Positions 7,201-16,400 of a stretch of DNA of 64,000 nucleotides are shown here, piece after piece. This DNA is from Lachnospiraceae bacterium (GTDB lineage: Bacteria > Bacillota > Clostridia > Lachnospirales > Lachnospiraceae). The translations under genes and the position numbers were made by a program. Position 1 is the stretch's first letter; every line of letters starts with the position of its first letter. The notes under the pieces were generated by a model. It was not told the origin of the DNA. It was given only the letters and a program-made list of their open reading frames with translations, and ran no database searches. Where the stretch lies: the NCBI GenBank assembly GCA_017441825.1, contig JAFRVD010000059.1:1-64000 (forward strand). Direction: 5' to 3'.

Positions 7201-8309
7201 AAAATACATTCGGAAACGTACTCGCCGTGACGATCTTTGGCGAAAGCCACGGTCCTTACATCGGCGCGGTCCTGGACGGCCTTGCGCCGGGGATCCCGGT
7301 CTCGGAAGAGTATATTAAAAGGCAGCTCTATTTCCGCCGGCCGCAGGGAGCCATCGGCACGGCCCGGCAGGAGCAGGATGAATTTTCAATCGTAAGCGGC
7401 GTGTTTGAAGGTAAGACCACCGGGACACCCCTCGCGATCCTGATTCCGAACAAGGATGTAAAGAGCCGGGATTACAGTGAGACGCGATACCTTGCGCGTC
7501 CCGGCCACGCAGACTATACGGCTCATATGAAATACCACGGCTTTGAGGATTACCGGGGCGGCGGACACGGAAGCGGGCGGATCACCGCAGCGCTTGTGGC
7601 GGTCGGCGCAGTTGTCCTTCCTGCACTTCGGGAAAAAGGTATCCTGATCGGGACGCATATCCGGACGCTCGGCAGCGTGTATGACAGGGATTTTTCGGAG
7701 GACCCGCAGGCACTTTCGGAGGAGCTCCGCGCGTTGAATGAGAAGGTCTTCGCGGTGCTTTCCGATGATGCCGGAGAAAAGATGCAGGAAGAGATCCTCC
7801 GGGCAAAGGAGGAACAGGACAGTGTGGGCGGGACCCTCGAAACTGCCGTCACGGGACTTCCGGCAGGTCTTGGCGAGCCCTGGTTTGACAGCGTGGAATC
7901 CATGCTTTCACACGCCCTATTTTCGATCCCCGGTGTGAAGGGAGTGGAATTCGGCGATGCCTTCGCCCGCGTCTCAGGACGCGGCGCCTTTTATAACGAT
8001 TCATTTGAGATCGATCCCGAAACCGGAAGCGTCCGCACCGGGACAAACCACAACGGCGGCGTCAACGGCGGGATCACAAACGGCATGCCGGTTGTGTTCC
8101 GGACCGCGGTGAAGCCCACGCCGTCCATCTCCCGGCCGCAGCAGACGGTCGATTTTGGGAAAATGGAAAATGCGGAGATCGCCATAGCCGGAAGGCATGA
8201 CCCCGCCATCATCCACCGGGCCCGGGTGGTCCAGGACAGTGTGACGGCTCTTGTCCTGGCGGATCTTTTGACGCTCCGGTACGGAACGGATTATCTGACA
8301 AACAGCTGA
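7197..8309 (+). CDS. aroC: Chorismate synthase
   Basis: This is the last step of the shikimate pathway: elimination of phosphate from EPSP to give chorismate, using reduced FMN. The 370-residue protein has the family signatures F-G-E-S-H-G-P near the N-terminus, G-G-G-H-G-S-G-R-I-T in the middle and G-R-H-D-P-A-I-I-H-R-A near the C-terminus, which carry FMN and substrate-binding His and Arg residues. Length is typical for bacteria. There is no NADPH-flavin reductase domain, so reduced flavin must come from elsewhere. Order in the operon is chorismate mutase, aroC, aroK, aroA. Confidence 0.96.
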   Translation: MKNTFGNVLAVTIFGESHGPYIGAVLDGLAPGIPVSEEYIKRQLYFRRPQGAIGTARQEQDEFSIVSGVFEGKTTGTPLAILIPNKDVKSRDYSETRYLARPGHADYTAHMKYHGFEDYRGGGHGSGRITAALVAVGAVVLPALREKGILIGTHIRTLGSVYDRDFSEDPQALSEELRALNEKVFAVLSDDAGEKMQEEILRAKEEQDSVGGTLETAVTGLPAGLGEPWFDSVESMLSHALFSIPGVKGVEFGDAFARVSGRGAFYNDSFEIDPETGSVRTGTNHNGGVNGGITNGMPVVFRTAVKPTPSISRPQQTVDFGKMENAEIAIAGRHDPAIIHRARVVQDSVTALVLADLLTLRYGTDYLTNS

Positions 8310-8333
8310 ATCAGGGGACAGAAGGAAAGACAG

Positions 8334-8882
8334 ATGAAACCAGAATGTACAGGCGGAAGGTCGTCTTCAGAAAGAAATATCGTGCTCGTGGGCATGTCCG
8401 GCGCCGGGAAGACCTCGGTCGGGAAGGCGCTCGCGGAGATGACCGGAAGGGACTTCGTCGATATCGACGCGGAGATTGAAGAGCATACCGGCATGACGAT
8501 CCCGGAGCTCTTCCGTGAGGGCGGAGAAGCATATTTCAGGGACCTCGAAGAAGAGGCGGTCCGGGAGACCGTGAAAAGAACCCATGCCGTCATCTCGACA
8601 GGCGGCGGCGCGGTGCTGAGACCAGGCAATATCTGCGAGCTTAAGAAGAACGGCATCGTCGTCTTTGTGAAGCGGGACGTGGAGACTATCCTTCCGGATG
8701 CGAACCGGCCGCTTGCGGACACCGTAGAAAAAATACAAAAGCTGTACAAAGAGCGGCTGCCCATCTATGAGGACGCGGCGGATTTAACCGTCCTGATGGA
8801 GGATACGCCGCAGGCGACTGCTAAGCAGGTGCTCCGCGTGGCAGGATACTGCCTCGCGGACCGCGAAGAGGAGACCATATGA
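8334..8882 (+). CDS. aroK: Shikimate kinase
   Basis: This enzyme phosphorylates shikimate with ATP. The 182-residue protein shows the P-loop G-M-S-G-A-G-K-T-S-V-G (about residues 23-33), the shikimate-binding D-x-D segment F-V-D-I-D-A-E-I-E, the F-R-E-x-G-E-x-Y-F-R-D-L-E-x-E motif and the G-G-G-A-V-L-R substrate loop. The lid region carries N-R-P-L-A-D. About 15 extra residues precede the usual start of the fold; a GAAGGAAAG site supports the ATG at 8334. The stop overlaps the aroA start (ATGA at 8879). Confidence 0.94.
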   Translation: MKPECTGGRSSSERNIVLVGMSGAGKTSVGKALAEMTGRDFVDIDAEIEEHTGMTIPELFREGGEAYFRDLEEEAVRETVKRTHAVISTGGGAVLRPGNICELKKNGIVVFVKRDVETILPDANRPLADTVEKIQKLYKERLPIYEDAADLTVLMEDTPQATAKQVLRVAGYCLADREEETI

Positions 8883-10135
8883 ACATCCGTATCTTTCCGG
8901 GAAAGGCAGCGGGCACCGTCAAGGCGCCGCCCGCCAAAAGCCTGACGCACAGGCTCCTGATCACCGCGGCGCTTTCAGACGGAGAGAGCCGCATTGAAAA
9001 CGCCGCGTTCCCCGAAGACATCCTCGCGACCATGGAATGCATCCGTACGCTCGGAAAAACGGTCCGCGTCGATGGAGACGCATTTGTGCTCTCGGGTCCG
9101 GGGATCGGACGGTACCGGTGGCGCGGGGAGACAGCGGATCTGCATTCGGCCCGGGACTGTGAGGCAGTCCCTGTGCTTCCGGTGCGGGAATCGGCCTCTA
9201 CGCTGCGGTTCCTGATCCCCACGGTGCTGACGCTGGGCTGCCCCGTCCGCTTTACCGGCGAGGAACGGCTCTTCCGGCGGCCCCTTTCCGTGTACGAAGA
9301 GCTCGCAGAAAGAGAAGGCTTCCGCTTTGAAAAGGAAGCGGGAGCGCTTTTAGTCTGCGGCAGCCTCCGGCCGGAGACCTATGAGATCCCGGCGAATATT
9401 TCGAGTCAGTTCATCAGCGGGCTTCTGTTCGCACTGCCGCGCCTTCAGGGCGATTCCATGATCCGCCTGATCCCGCCGGTGGAAAGCCGGCCGTATATCG
9501 ATATGACGCTTTCCGTTCTGGAAAAGTCCGGCGTTCGGACGGTACGGCTGTCCGAAGAGGAGATCCTGGTCCCGGGAGGGCAGGAGTTCCATGGCTTCAC
9601 GGAAACTGTGGAAGGCGGCTTCAGCAACGGTGCGTACCTCGCGCTCTTAAACGTCCTGGGCGGAGAGACGGAGATCACGGGCCTTCCGGATGAGACGGTC
9701 CAGGGAGACCGGGTCTTCCGGGCATATTATAAAAAGCTTCAGGAAGGCTTTGCCGAGCTCGACCTTACCGACTGCCCGGACCTCGGCCCGTGCATGTTCG
9801 CGGCGGCGGCTGCGCTTCACGGCGGCCGGTTTACCGGAACGGCCAGACTTCGCCTGAAGGAGAGCGACCGGTGCGAATCGATGCAGGAGGAGCTCAAAAA
9901 GTTCGGCATCCGGTGTAGCGTAGAGGACAACAGCTTTACGGTGGAGTCCGGAACACTTGCGGCACCCCGGGAGATCCTTTCCGGACATCACGACCACCGG
10001 GTCGTCATGGCGCTTTCCGCGCTCCTTACCGTTACGGGCGGGGAGATCGGCGGCACGGAAGCGGCCGCGAAAAGCTATCCGGAGTTTTTTGAGGTGCTGA
10101 AGCAGCTCGGGATCCGGTGGCTCGCGACCGTGTGA
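8879..10135 (+). CDS. aroA: EPSP synthase (3-phosphoshikimate 1-carboxyvinyltransferase) with Ala at the Gly96 position
   Basis: This enzyme joins phosphoenolpyruvate to shikimate-3-phosphate. The 418-residue protein has the expected N-terminal P-P-A-K-S-L-T-H-R (Lys20, Ser21, Arg25), I-S-S-Q-F-I-S-G-L-L, the K-E-S-D-R segment and the C-terminal D-H-R-V-V-M-A. The substrate loop reads V-R-E-S-A-S-T-L-R-F. By alignment from memory, Ala106 in this loop matches Gly96 of E. coli AroA (A-G-T-A-M-R). Ala at that position is the known basis of glyphosate insensitivity in enzymes such as CP4. Most clostridial AroA proteins I recall read E-S-G-S-T-L-R-F, so the Ala is a departure. It is the final gene of the operon, followed directly by a terminator. 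Confidence 0.93.
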   Translation: MNIRIFPGKAAGTVKAPPAKSLTHRLLITAALSDGESRIENAAFPEDILATMECIRTLGKTVRVDGDAFVLSGPGIGRYRWRGETADLHSARDCEAVPVLPVRESASTLRFLIPTVLTLGCPVRFTGEERLFRRPLSVYEELAEREGFRFEKEAGALLVCGSLRPETYEIPANISSQFISGLLFALPRLQGDSMIRLIPPVESRPYIDMTLSVLEKSGVRTVRLSEEEILVPGGQEFHGFTETVEGGFSNGAYLALLNVLGGETEITGLPDETVQGDRVFRAYYKKLQEGFAELDLTDCPDLGPCMFAAAAALHGGRFTGTARLRLKESDRCESMQEELKKFGIRCSVEDNSFTVESGTLAAPREILSGHHDHRVVMALSALLTVTGGEIGGTEAAAKSYPEFFEVLKQLGIRWLATV

Positions 10136-10204
10136 CCTTTTGGATACGGCCCGTTGATTCCGGGCCTCTGTCCCTATAACTATTCCATAATCACCTTATG
10201 AGCG

Positions 10205-10243
10205 GCGGCGCTCCGGAAAAGATCCGGGGCGCCGCTTTTTTTT
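10205..10243 (+). terminator. Rho-independent terminator after aroA
   Basis: GCGGCGCTCCGG (10205-10216) pairs with CCGGGGCGCCGC (10224-10235), 12 bp with one G-T wobble, and runs into eight T residues. Confidence 0.92.
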
Positions 10244-10264
10244 ATGGATCCTATACAAAAGGGG

Positions 10265-10294
10265 TTGAAATTTTTATCTCCATTTTGTTAAAAT
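10265..10294 (+). promoter_or_regulatory. Promoter and structured leader of the giant surface protein
   Basis: TTGAAA (10265-10270) and TAAAAT (10289-10294) are 18 bp apart. The leader that follows (about 10301-10400) contains a GC-rich nested hairpin: CGCGCGG (10355-10361) pairs with CCGCGCG (10368-10374), flanked by GCCGGC copies at 10349-10354 and 10383-10388. This places a strong stem some 12-50 nt before the first candidate start codons. Confidence 0.55.
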
Positions 10295-10400
10295 AAACTT
10301 AATTATGGGGTATTGCACCTTCTGATTGGACAACCATTCCCATACGGGGCCGGCCGCGCGGATCATACCGCGCGATATGAGAGCCGGCGATGAAGCATAA

Positions 10401-13400
10401 ATGTATAGAAGGAGAATCTTTTATGAAAAAAACACGAAAAAGATCCTCAGCCTGCTGCTTTCTCTTGTGATGATCTTTTCCTTGCTGCCGGTGAATTCAC
10501 TGGCCGCGGAAGCGGACACGGTCATCCAGGAGGAGACGGAGTATACGGCATCTATAGAGGAAGAGACAGAAGAGGAGGCGGCGCTGCCCGGAGAACCGGC
10601 TGAGGAAGAAGTGACTGCCTCGCCGGAACCGGCAGAGGAGAATAGACCTGTCCTGCCGGAAGAGCCCGCAGAGGAAGAGACGCTCCCGCCGGAGGAACCC
10701 GCAGAAGAAGAGCTTCTGCCTGAGGAACCCGAAGAGGAAGAGCTGCTTCTGCCTGAGGAACCGGACGAACCAGTGATCGAACTCTCTCCAGAGCCGGTAC
10801 AGGAGCTGCTGCTCCCGGAAGAAGAAAAAGCAGCGGAACCGGCAGATATGAAGGATGCCGGAGAAGTTGCCTCCGGCACCTGCGGCGACAGTGCGAACTG
10901 GGTTCTCACCGATGACGGCCTTCTGACCATCACGGGCTCGGGCAAGATCGCGAACTATGACGCGAGCAACAACAGAACACCCTGGTATGACTACAAAGCG
11001 CAGATCATGAGAGTAGATATGGCGGATACGATCACCAGGGTCGGCAACTATGCGTTCTGGACCTGCTCTTCCATTCAGGAAATACACCTCAGCAGCGGTC
11101 TGGAAAGCATCGGCATGCACGCATTCAGGAACTGCTCCAGCCTGACAAGTATAGTGATCCCCGGCGGATGCTCGACTACGGGCGGCTATGCATTTACCCA
11201 GTGCTTTAATCTTTCCCGCGTAACGATTCGGGAAGGTGTTGAATCGATCTCCTTCGGGTGCTTCCAGGACTGCAGCAGCCTGACGAAAATTACGGTCCCG
11301 GCAAGTGTGACGGAGGTCGGAAGTGAAGTGTTTATACGTTCCGGGCTCACTGAGATCACATTCCTGGGCAATGCGCCGGCCTTTGATGACCTTGCCTTCA
11401 ACGGCGCCACCGCTGCAGCTTATTATCCGGCCGACGATGCAACCTGGACCGCGGACGTTCGGCAGAATTACGGCGGCACGATCACATGGGTACCGTCGGT
11501 CGACTGTGACCTCTACATTCTGGGCACGGGGATCACGGACAGCAATCTGAGCGGAGTTATGGGCGACTCGCTGTTCTATACTTACGAGCCCATCACGAAG
11601 GTCCTTCATCTGCGGGGCGCCTACACCATGACGGCAGACGATACCCCGTATTTCATTCTGAATAAGGGCGTGGAAGGCCTGACTATCCAGATGGATGGCA
11701 CGGTAGTGATCAACGGCCCTAATGACGTGATGGAAGATGACGAGATCACTCACCTGATCCTGAATAAGGATACGACCATCAGGAGTAAGGAAGTAAATAA
11801 CCAGCTCCTGCTTTCCGGCGGCGGAGTGGGCTTCACGACGGGCATCGCCGTAAATGACGGCGCTGAACTGACGCTAGATCAGGCGGATCTCTATATAGCT
11901 TCCGTGACTTACGGCCTCATTGGCGGCGGAGGCGAGACCGGCACCAGTGAATTGTTCGTGCGCGACGGCACCAAGGCGATGATCGAGGGCTACTGGGGCG
12001 CTGTTGTGAATTTCCGCGGAGGACTTTCATGGACGCAGAACATGAAAATTACGGAGCCGGAGGGCTATACGTACAGTAACGGCAGCATCTGTAAGAGCAA
12101 CGGCACTACAGTCGCATCGTTCGTCATGATCATGCCGTACTATTATCTTGTGGTCGAGGGAGTGATAGTTAACGACGCGAACCGCGATGACATCCTGGGG
12201 AACGGCGTTTTCTCCTTTGACGGTAAATATACCCTGACAGTAAACGGCAATTACACCGGGGGACAGGACGTCCTGATCGACAGCGAACGTCTCACGCTGA
12301 TCATTGCCGGAAGCGGCACGCTGTCGAATATCAGCTCTTCTGACTACACCGCGCTGATCAGAAGTACCGGCGACGTATTTATTACAGGCAGGATCAACCT
12401 GAAGCATGAGAACAACGCCTCGGACAACAGCTACGGCATCCATATTAGCAACACATCAAGACTGGTCGTCTCGAACTTTTTATCTGTCAGAAATGTGGCC
12501 TATGGGCTGGCAGGCGCCGATGACAGGTGGGAGCAGACGCTTGAGATGTACGGCGCCAACGTCAACATTGAGTCCTTCAATACGGCTGTCTCAGGCTTTG
12601 ACGGAGGCATAATCAAGGAAGACTGTGAGTACGTCTGGCCTGCTTACACTACTGTGCAGGACGGCACGATGGGGTTGGATTCCATCATCGGCTTCGAGCC
12701 TCTCAAGAACGTTCAGATCACGAATTTTGACGCCTATGACCTGATCATCGACGGTTCAAGGGTCTATGCCGGCAACATGGACGATATCCGAAGTGCGGGC
12801 GTATTTTCCTTCGACCCGGAAACCAATACGCTGTCAGTTTCCGGCACCTATGCGCCGGACGCGGTATGGGCCCTGAATTCATACAACCGTTTCCAGCCCA
12901 TCATCGACAACAGCATTGACGGCCTGACGATCATATTGAACGGTGATACGACGCTGACCTCCCATCTCGAGAACTACAGCTCTTTCACACCTGTCATCAA
13001 CAGTACAGGCGCACTGACGATCAAAGGCGCGAGCAGCCTCGAAAAACCGAAGCTGAAGCTCACTGCACTTTCCGCCTCGTTCACTTTCGACGGTATTCAC
13101 ATTTCGGGCGGAAAACTGACTCTTAAGAATATCGATCTTGAGATCGGCGAAAGCGGGAATCTTCCGCGTAATGCTCTTCTGGGCGACGGCACAAGTAAAT
13201 GCAGCCTGTACTGCGATGACATCTGTGCCAGGCTCATCACGGGGCATAGCGGTGCGGCAGTTTCAGGCTTCAACGGCGGCATCAGTCTGCAGAACTGCTG
13301 GAACGTGAGCCCCGGAGGGCTTCCTTACAGCGGAGCCTTCATGAGTGACGGAAGCCCGGCTGCAGGCGTCATCATTGTGGATAAGGCCTATGAGCTTTAT

Positions 13401-16400
13401 ATATGGGGCCATCAGCTTTATGACGATAATCTGGAGACGTCCTTCTACCGGTACGATCCGGCAGCAAACGTTCTCAGGATCAGGTATCCGGAGGACTGGA
13501 GCGGCGCTTACTCAGGATCGACACTTCCCATTATAAGAAACTATATCGACGGGCTCACCATCATCGTAGAGAACAATCTTCCGCTGAAAACAACGTCCAC
13601 TGAAACGGGCTCTGCCATGATCGAAAGCCATGCGGACCTGACCATCAGGAGTGCGACTCTTGAAAATAACGAGCCCGCACGCCTGACCCTTTACGGAAAC
13701 AACGTGGCGGACGGTATCTACATGTTTGGAAACAGTACCCTGACGCTGGATCATGTGAAGCTGTATATATACGATACGCCTTGCTGTCTGGTAGGAAATA
13801 GTTACGGAGGAACACCTGCACTGGAGATCCAGTCCTCCAAGGTATCGCTTAATGCAACGGATAGAGTTGTTTCAAACTTTTGCGATATCACCCTTACGGG
13901 CTGCGAGATCGCTACTCCCGGCGTGACGATCGTAGGAACCTACTTCGAGTCCGGTGGCCTCCCGGCCAAATATGCCTACATAACGAACGAATTCTATGAT
14001 TTGTATATCAATGGCCAGCGGCTGAATGACGGCAATCGGAGCCTGTTTGGCGGCGCGATGGTCTACGACCCGGAGACAGAAACCCTCACACTGGACGGCT
14101 CCGGCGGCGATATTGAGTGCGCTATGCTGCCGTTTATAGAAAACCATATCGATGGGCTGACGATCAATGTGACCGGCGACACCAGGATCTTATGCGAATG
14201 CGAGGGGGATCATGCGATCATCGAAAGCGATAAAGATATAACCATCAACAGTGCAGTCAAGGAGGGAGGCACCCGGTACCGCCTGTTTTTGAGAGGACGT
14301 TGTGTGGTTGGGGACTATAGTATTCCACACTATGCGACAGGCGGCATCTGGATGACAGACGGGAGCGTCCTGAAGCTCTCGAACACGAATCTCTGTATCT
14401 ATGGCACTTACTCCCTGAGGGGCATCAGAGGAGCTGAACTCAGGGTCTTAAGCTCCACGGTGGATATTTCAGGTTATGACGGCACGGCTGTATTCGGATT
14501 TACAAAAGGCATCACATGTACGGACTGCCGGATCGTAAAGCCGGAAGAGTATCAGATCGATAACGGTCAGATCAAACAAAAATATTATGCGAATTATAAC
14601 GGTGCCGGCACCGTAGTGATCTATCCGAACGGCACCAGCTATGAAGGATATTACCTTACGCTGGGCGACACCAGGGTGACCAGTGAAAACAAAGACGATA
14701 TCCTGGGCGACGGTAGTGCGAGCTATGATCCGCTGACCAGAACGCTGACCATTAAAAATCTGGATCTTGAGGGCACACTTTATGCGGATACCCTCGATCT
14801 GAACCTGGTCGTGAACGGCAATGTGAGATTCTATGACATGCTCGGGAGATCCAGAGGCTATGGCATTTACATTGAGGACGGGTCGCTGAACTATTCGGGG
14901 TACGGCACACTCACCGCGGTCGGTATCAGCGGCGGTATCCGTGCAGATAACGGCATTACGATCACGACGACCGAAACGACCTCGGGCGGCGGAACTGTAA
15001 CTGCACAGGAATACGCCAATACCAGCGCTTCTCTTTCTAAAGAAGGTATGTATTCGCCCAACGGCGATATCACCATCAACGGAGGAAAGATCAACGTCAG
15101 CGGCGCCTTCGGTATCCGTGTGGGCAGCGGAAAGAGCCTGAACATCACAGACGGCAAAGTGATTGCCCATGGCGAGACTTCGGCGATCCGGTTCACCGAT
15201 GGCTCCTTCAATCTGGACAGGACGCTGTGGATCAATGAACCTCAAGGCGCGCGGACCGGCAACGGAGACATCTATCTCGGTTCGGACATCGTCAAGGATC
15301 TGGTCATCGGCAAGGCCGTCACGTATACAGTGAAGTTTGACGGAAACGGCCAGGTCGTAGTGATTCCTTACCAGTATCTGCATTACGGGGAAAAAATAGA
15401 ACAGCCCGAAAATCCGACCTATCAGGGATGGGCCTTTGGCGGCTGGTACACGGAGGCGGCGTGCATCAATGAGTATGATTTTGATACGCCGGTAACGGCG
15501 GACATCACGCTGTACGCGAAGTGGACCCGGATCACATGGACCGTCACGTTTGATGCGAACGGCCACGGTACGGCTCCTGCGGCCCAGACGGTGGAATACG
15601 GCGGAACAGCAACACGGCCCACGGATCCCACTGAAACAGGCTGGATCTTCGGCGGCTGGTACAAAGAGGCGGAATGCAGGAATAAATTTGATTTCAGCGC
15701 GATTGTTTGGGGCAACATCACGCTGTATGCGAAGTGGACGCAGATCCCATATACAGTGACCTTCAACGTGAACGGCCACGGTACGGCTCCGGATCCCCAG
15801 ACGGTAGGGTACGGCGGGAAAGCGACACGGCCCGAGGATCCTGTTGCGGAAGGCTGGGAATTCGGCGGCTGGTACAAAGAGCCGGCCTGCACGACGCTGT
15901 TCAGCTTCGATACGATCGTGACGGAAGATATCACAGTGTACGCGAAATGGATACGGATCACGTTCGTTGTCGGATTCAACGCAAACGGCCACGGTACGGC
16001 ACCGGATACCCAGACGGTAGAGTACGGCGGAAAAGCGGTGAAACCTCAGGATCCTGTTGCTGAAGGCTGGACTTTCGGCGGCTGGTATACGGAAGCAGCC
16101 TGCACGACACCGTATGACTTCAACGCGTCTGTCATGTCAGACCTGATCCTGTACGCGAAGTGGACGGAGGACGTGACGCTTACGCTGACCTTCAAACACA
16201 ACTGCGAGTTCTCGAGCAATATTGCACTGCACTATATCGTACCGCAGTCCGAGCTCCAGGGGTACAGCAACATTAAGCTGTATATCCAGATGGAGAAATA
16301 TGCGGAAAGTGCGAGTACGCCGACCCTGCAGGAGTACACGATCACAAAGTGGACCGAGTACAAGAGCGGAAGCACGCTGTATCACGAGTTCGTCTTCCCG

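Noticed and set aside
14469-15992. 507-codon minus-strand frame inside the giant surface-protein gene
   Set aside because: It mirrors the repeat structure of the plus-strand gene and has no ribosome site or family motif.
15325-16167. CRISPR-like or minisatellite array
   Set aside because: The 213-nt period is an in-frame protein repeat within a coding region, not short repeats with unique spacers.
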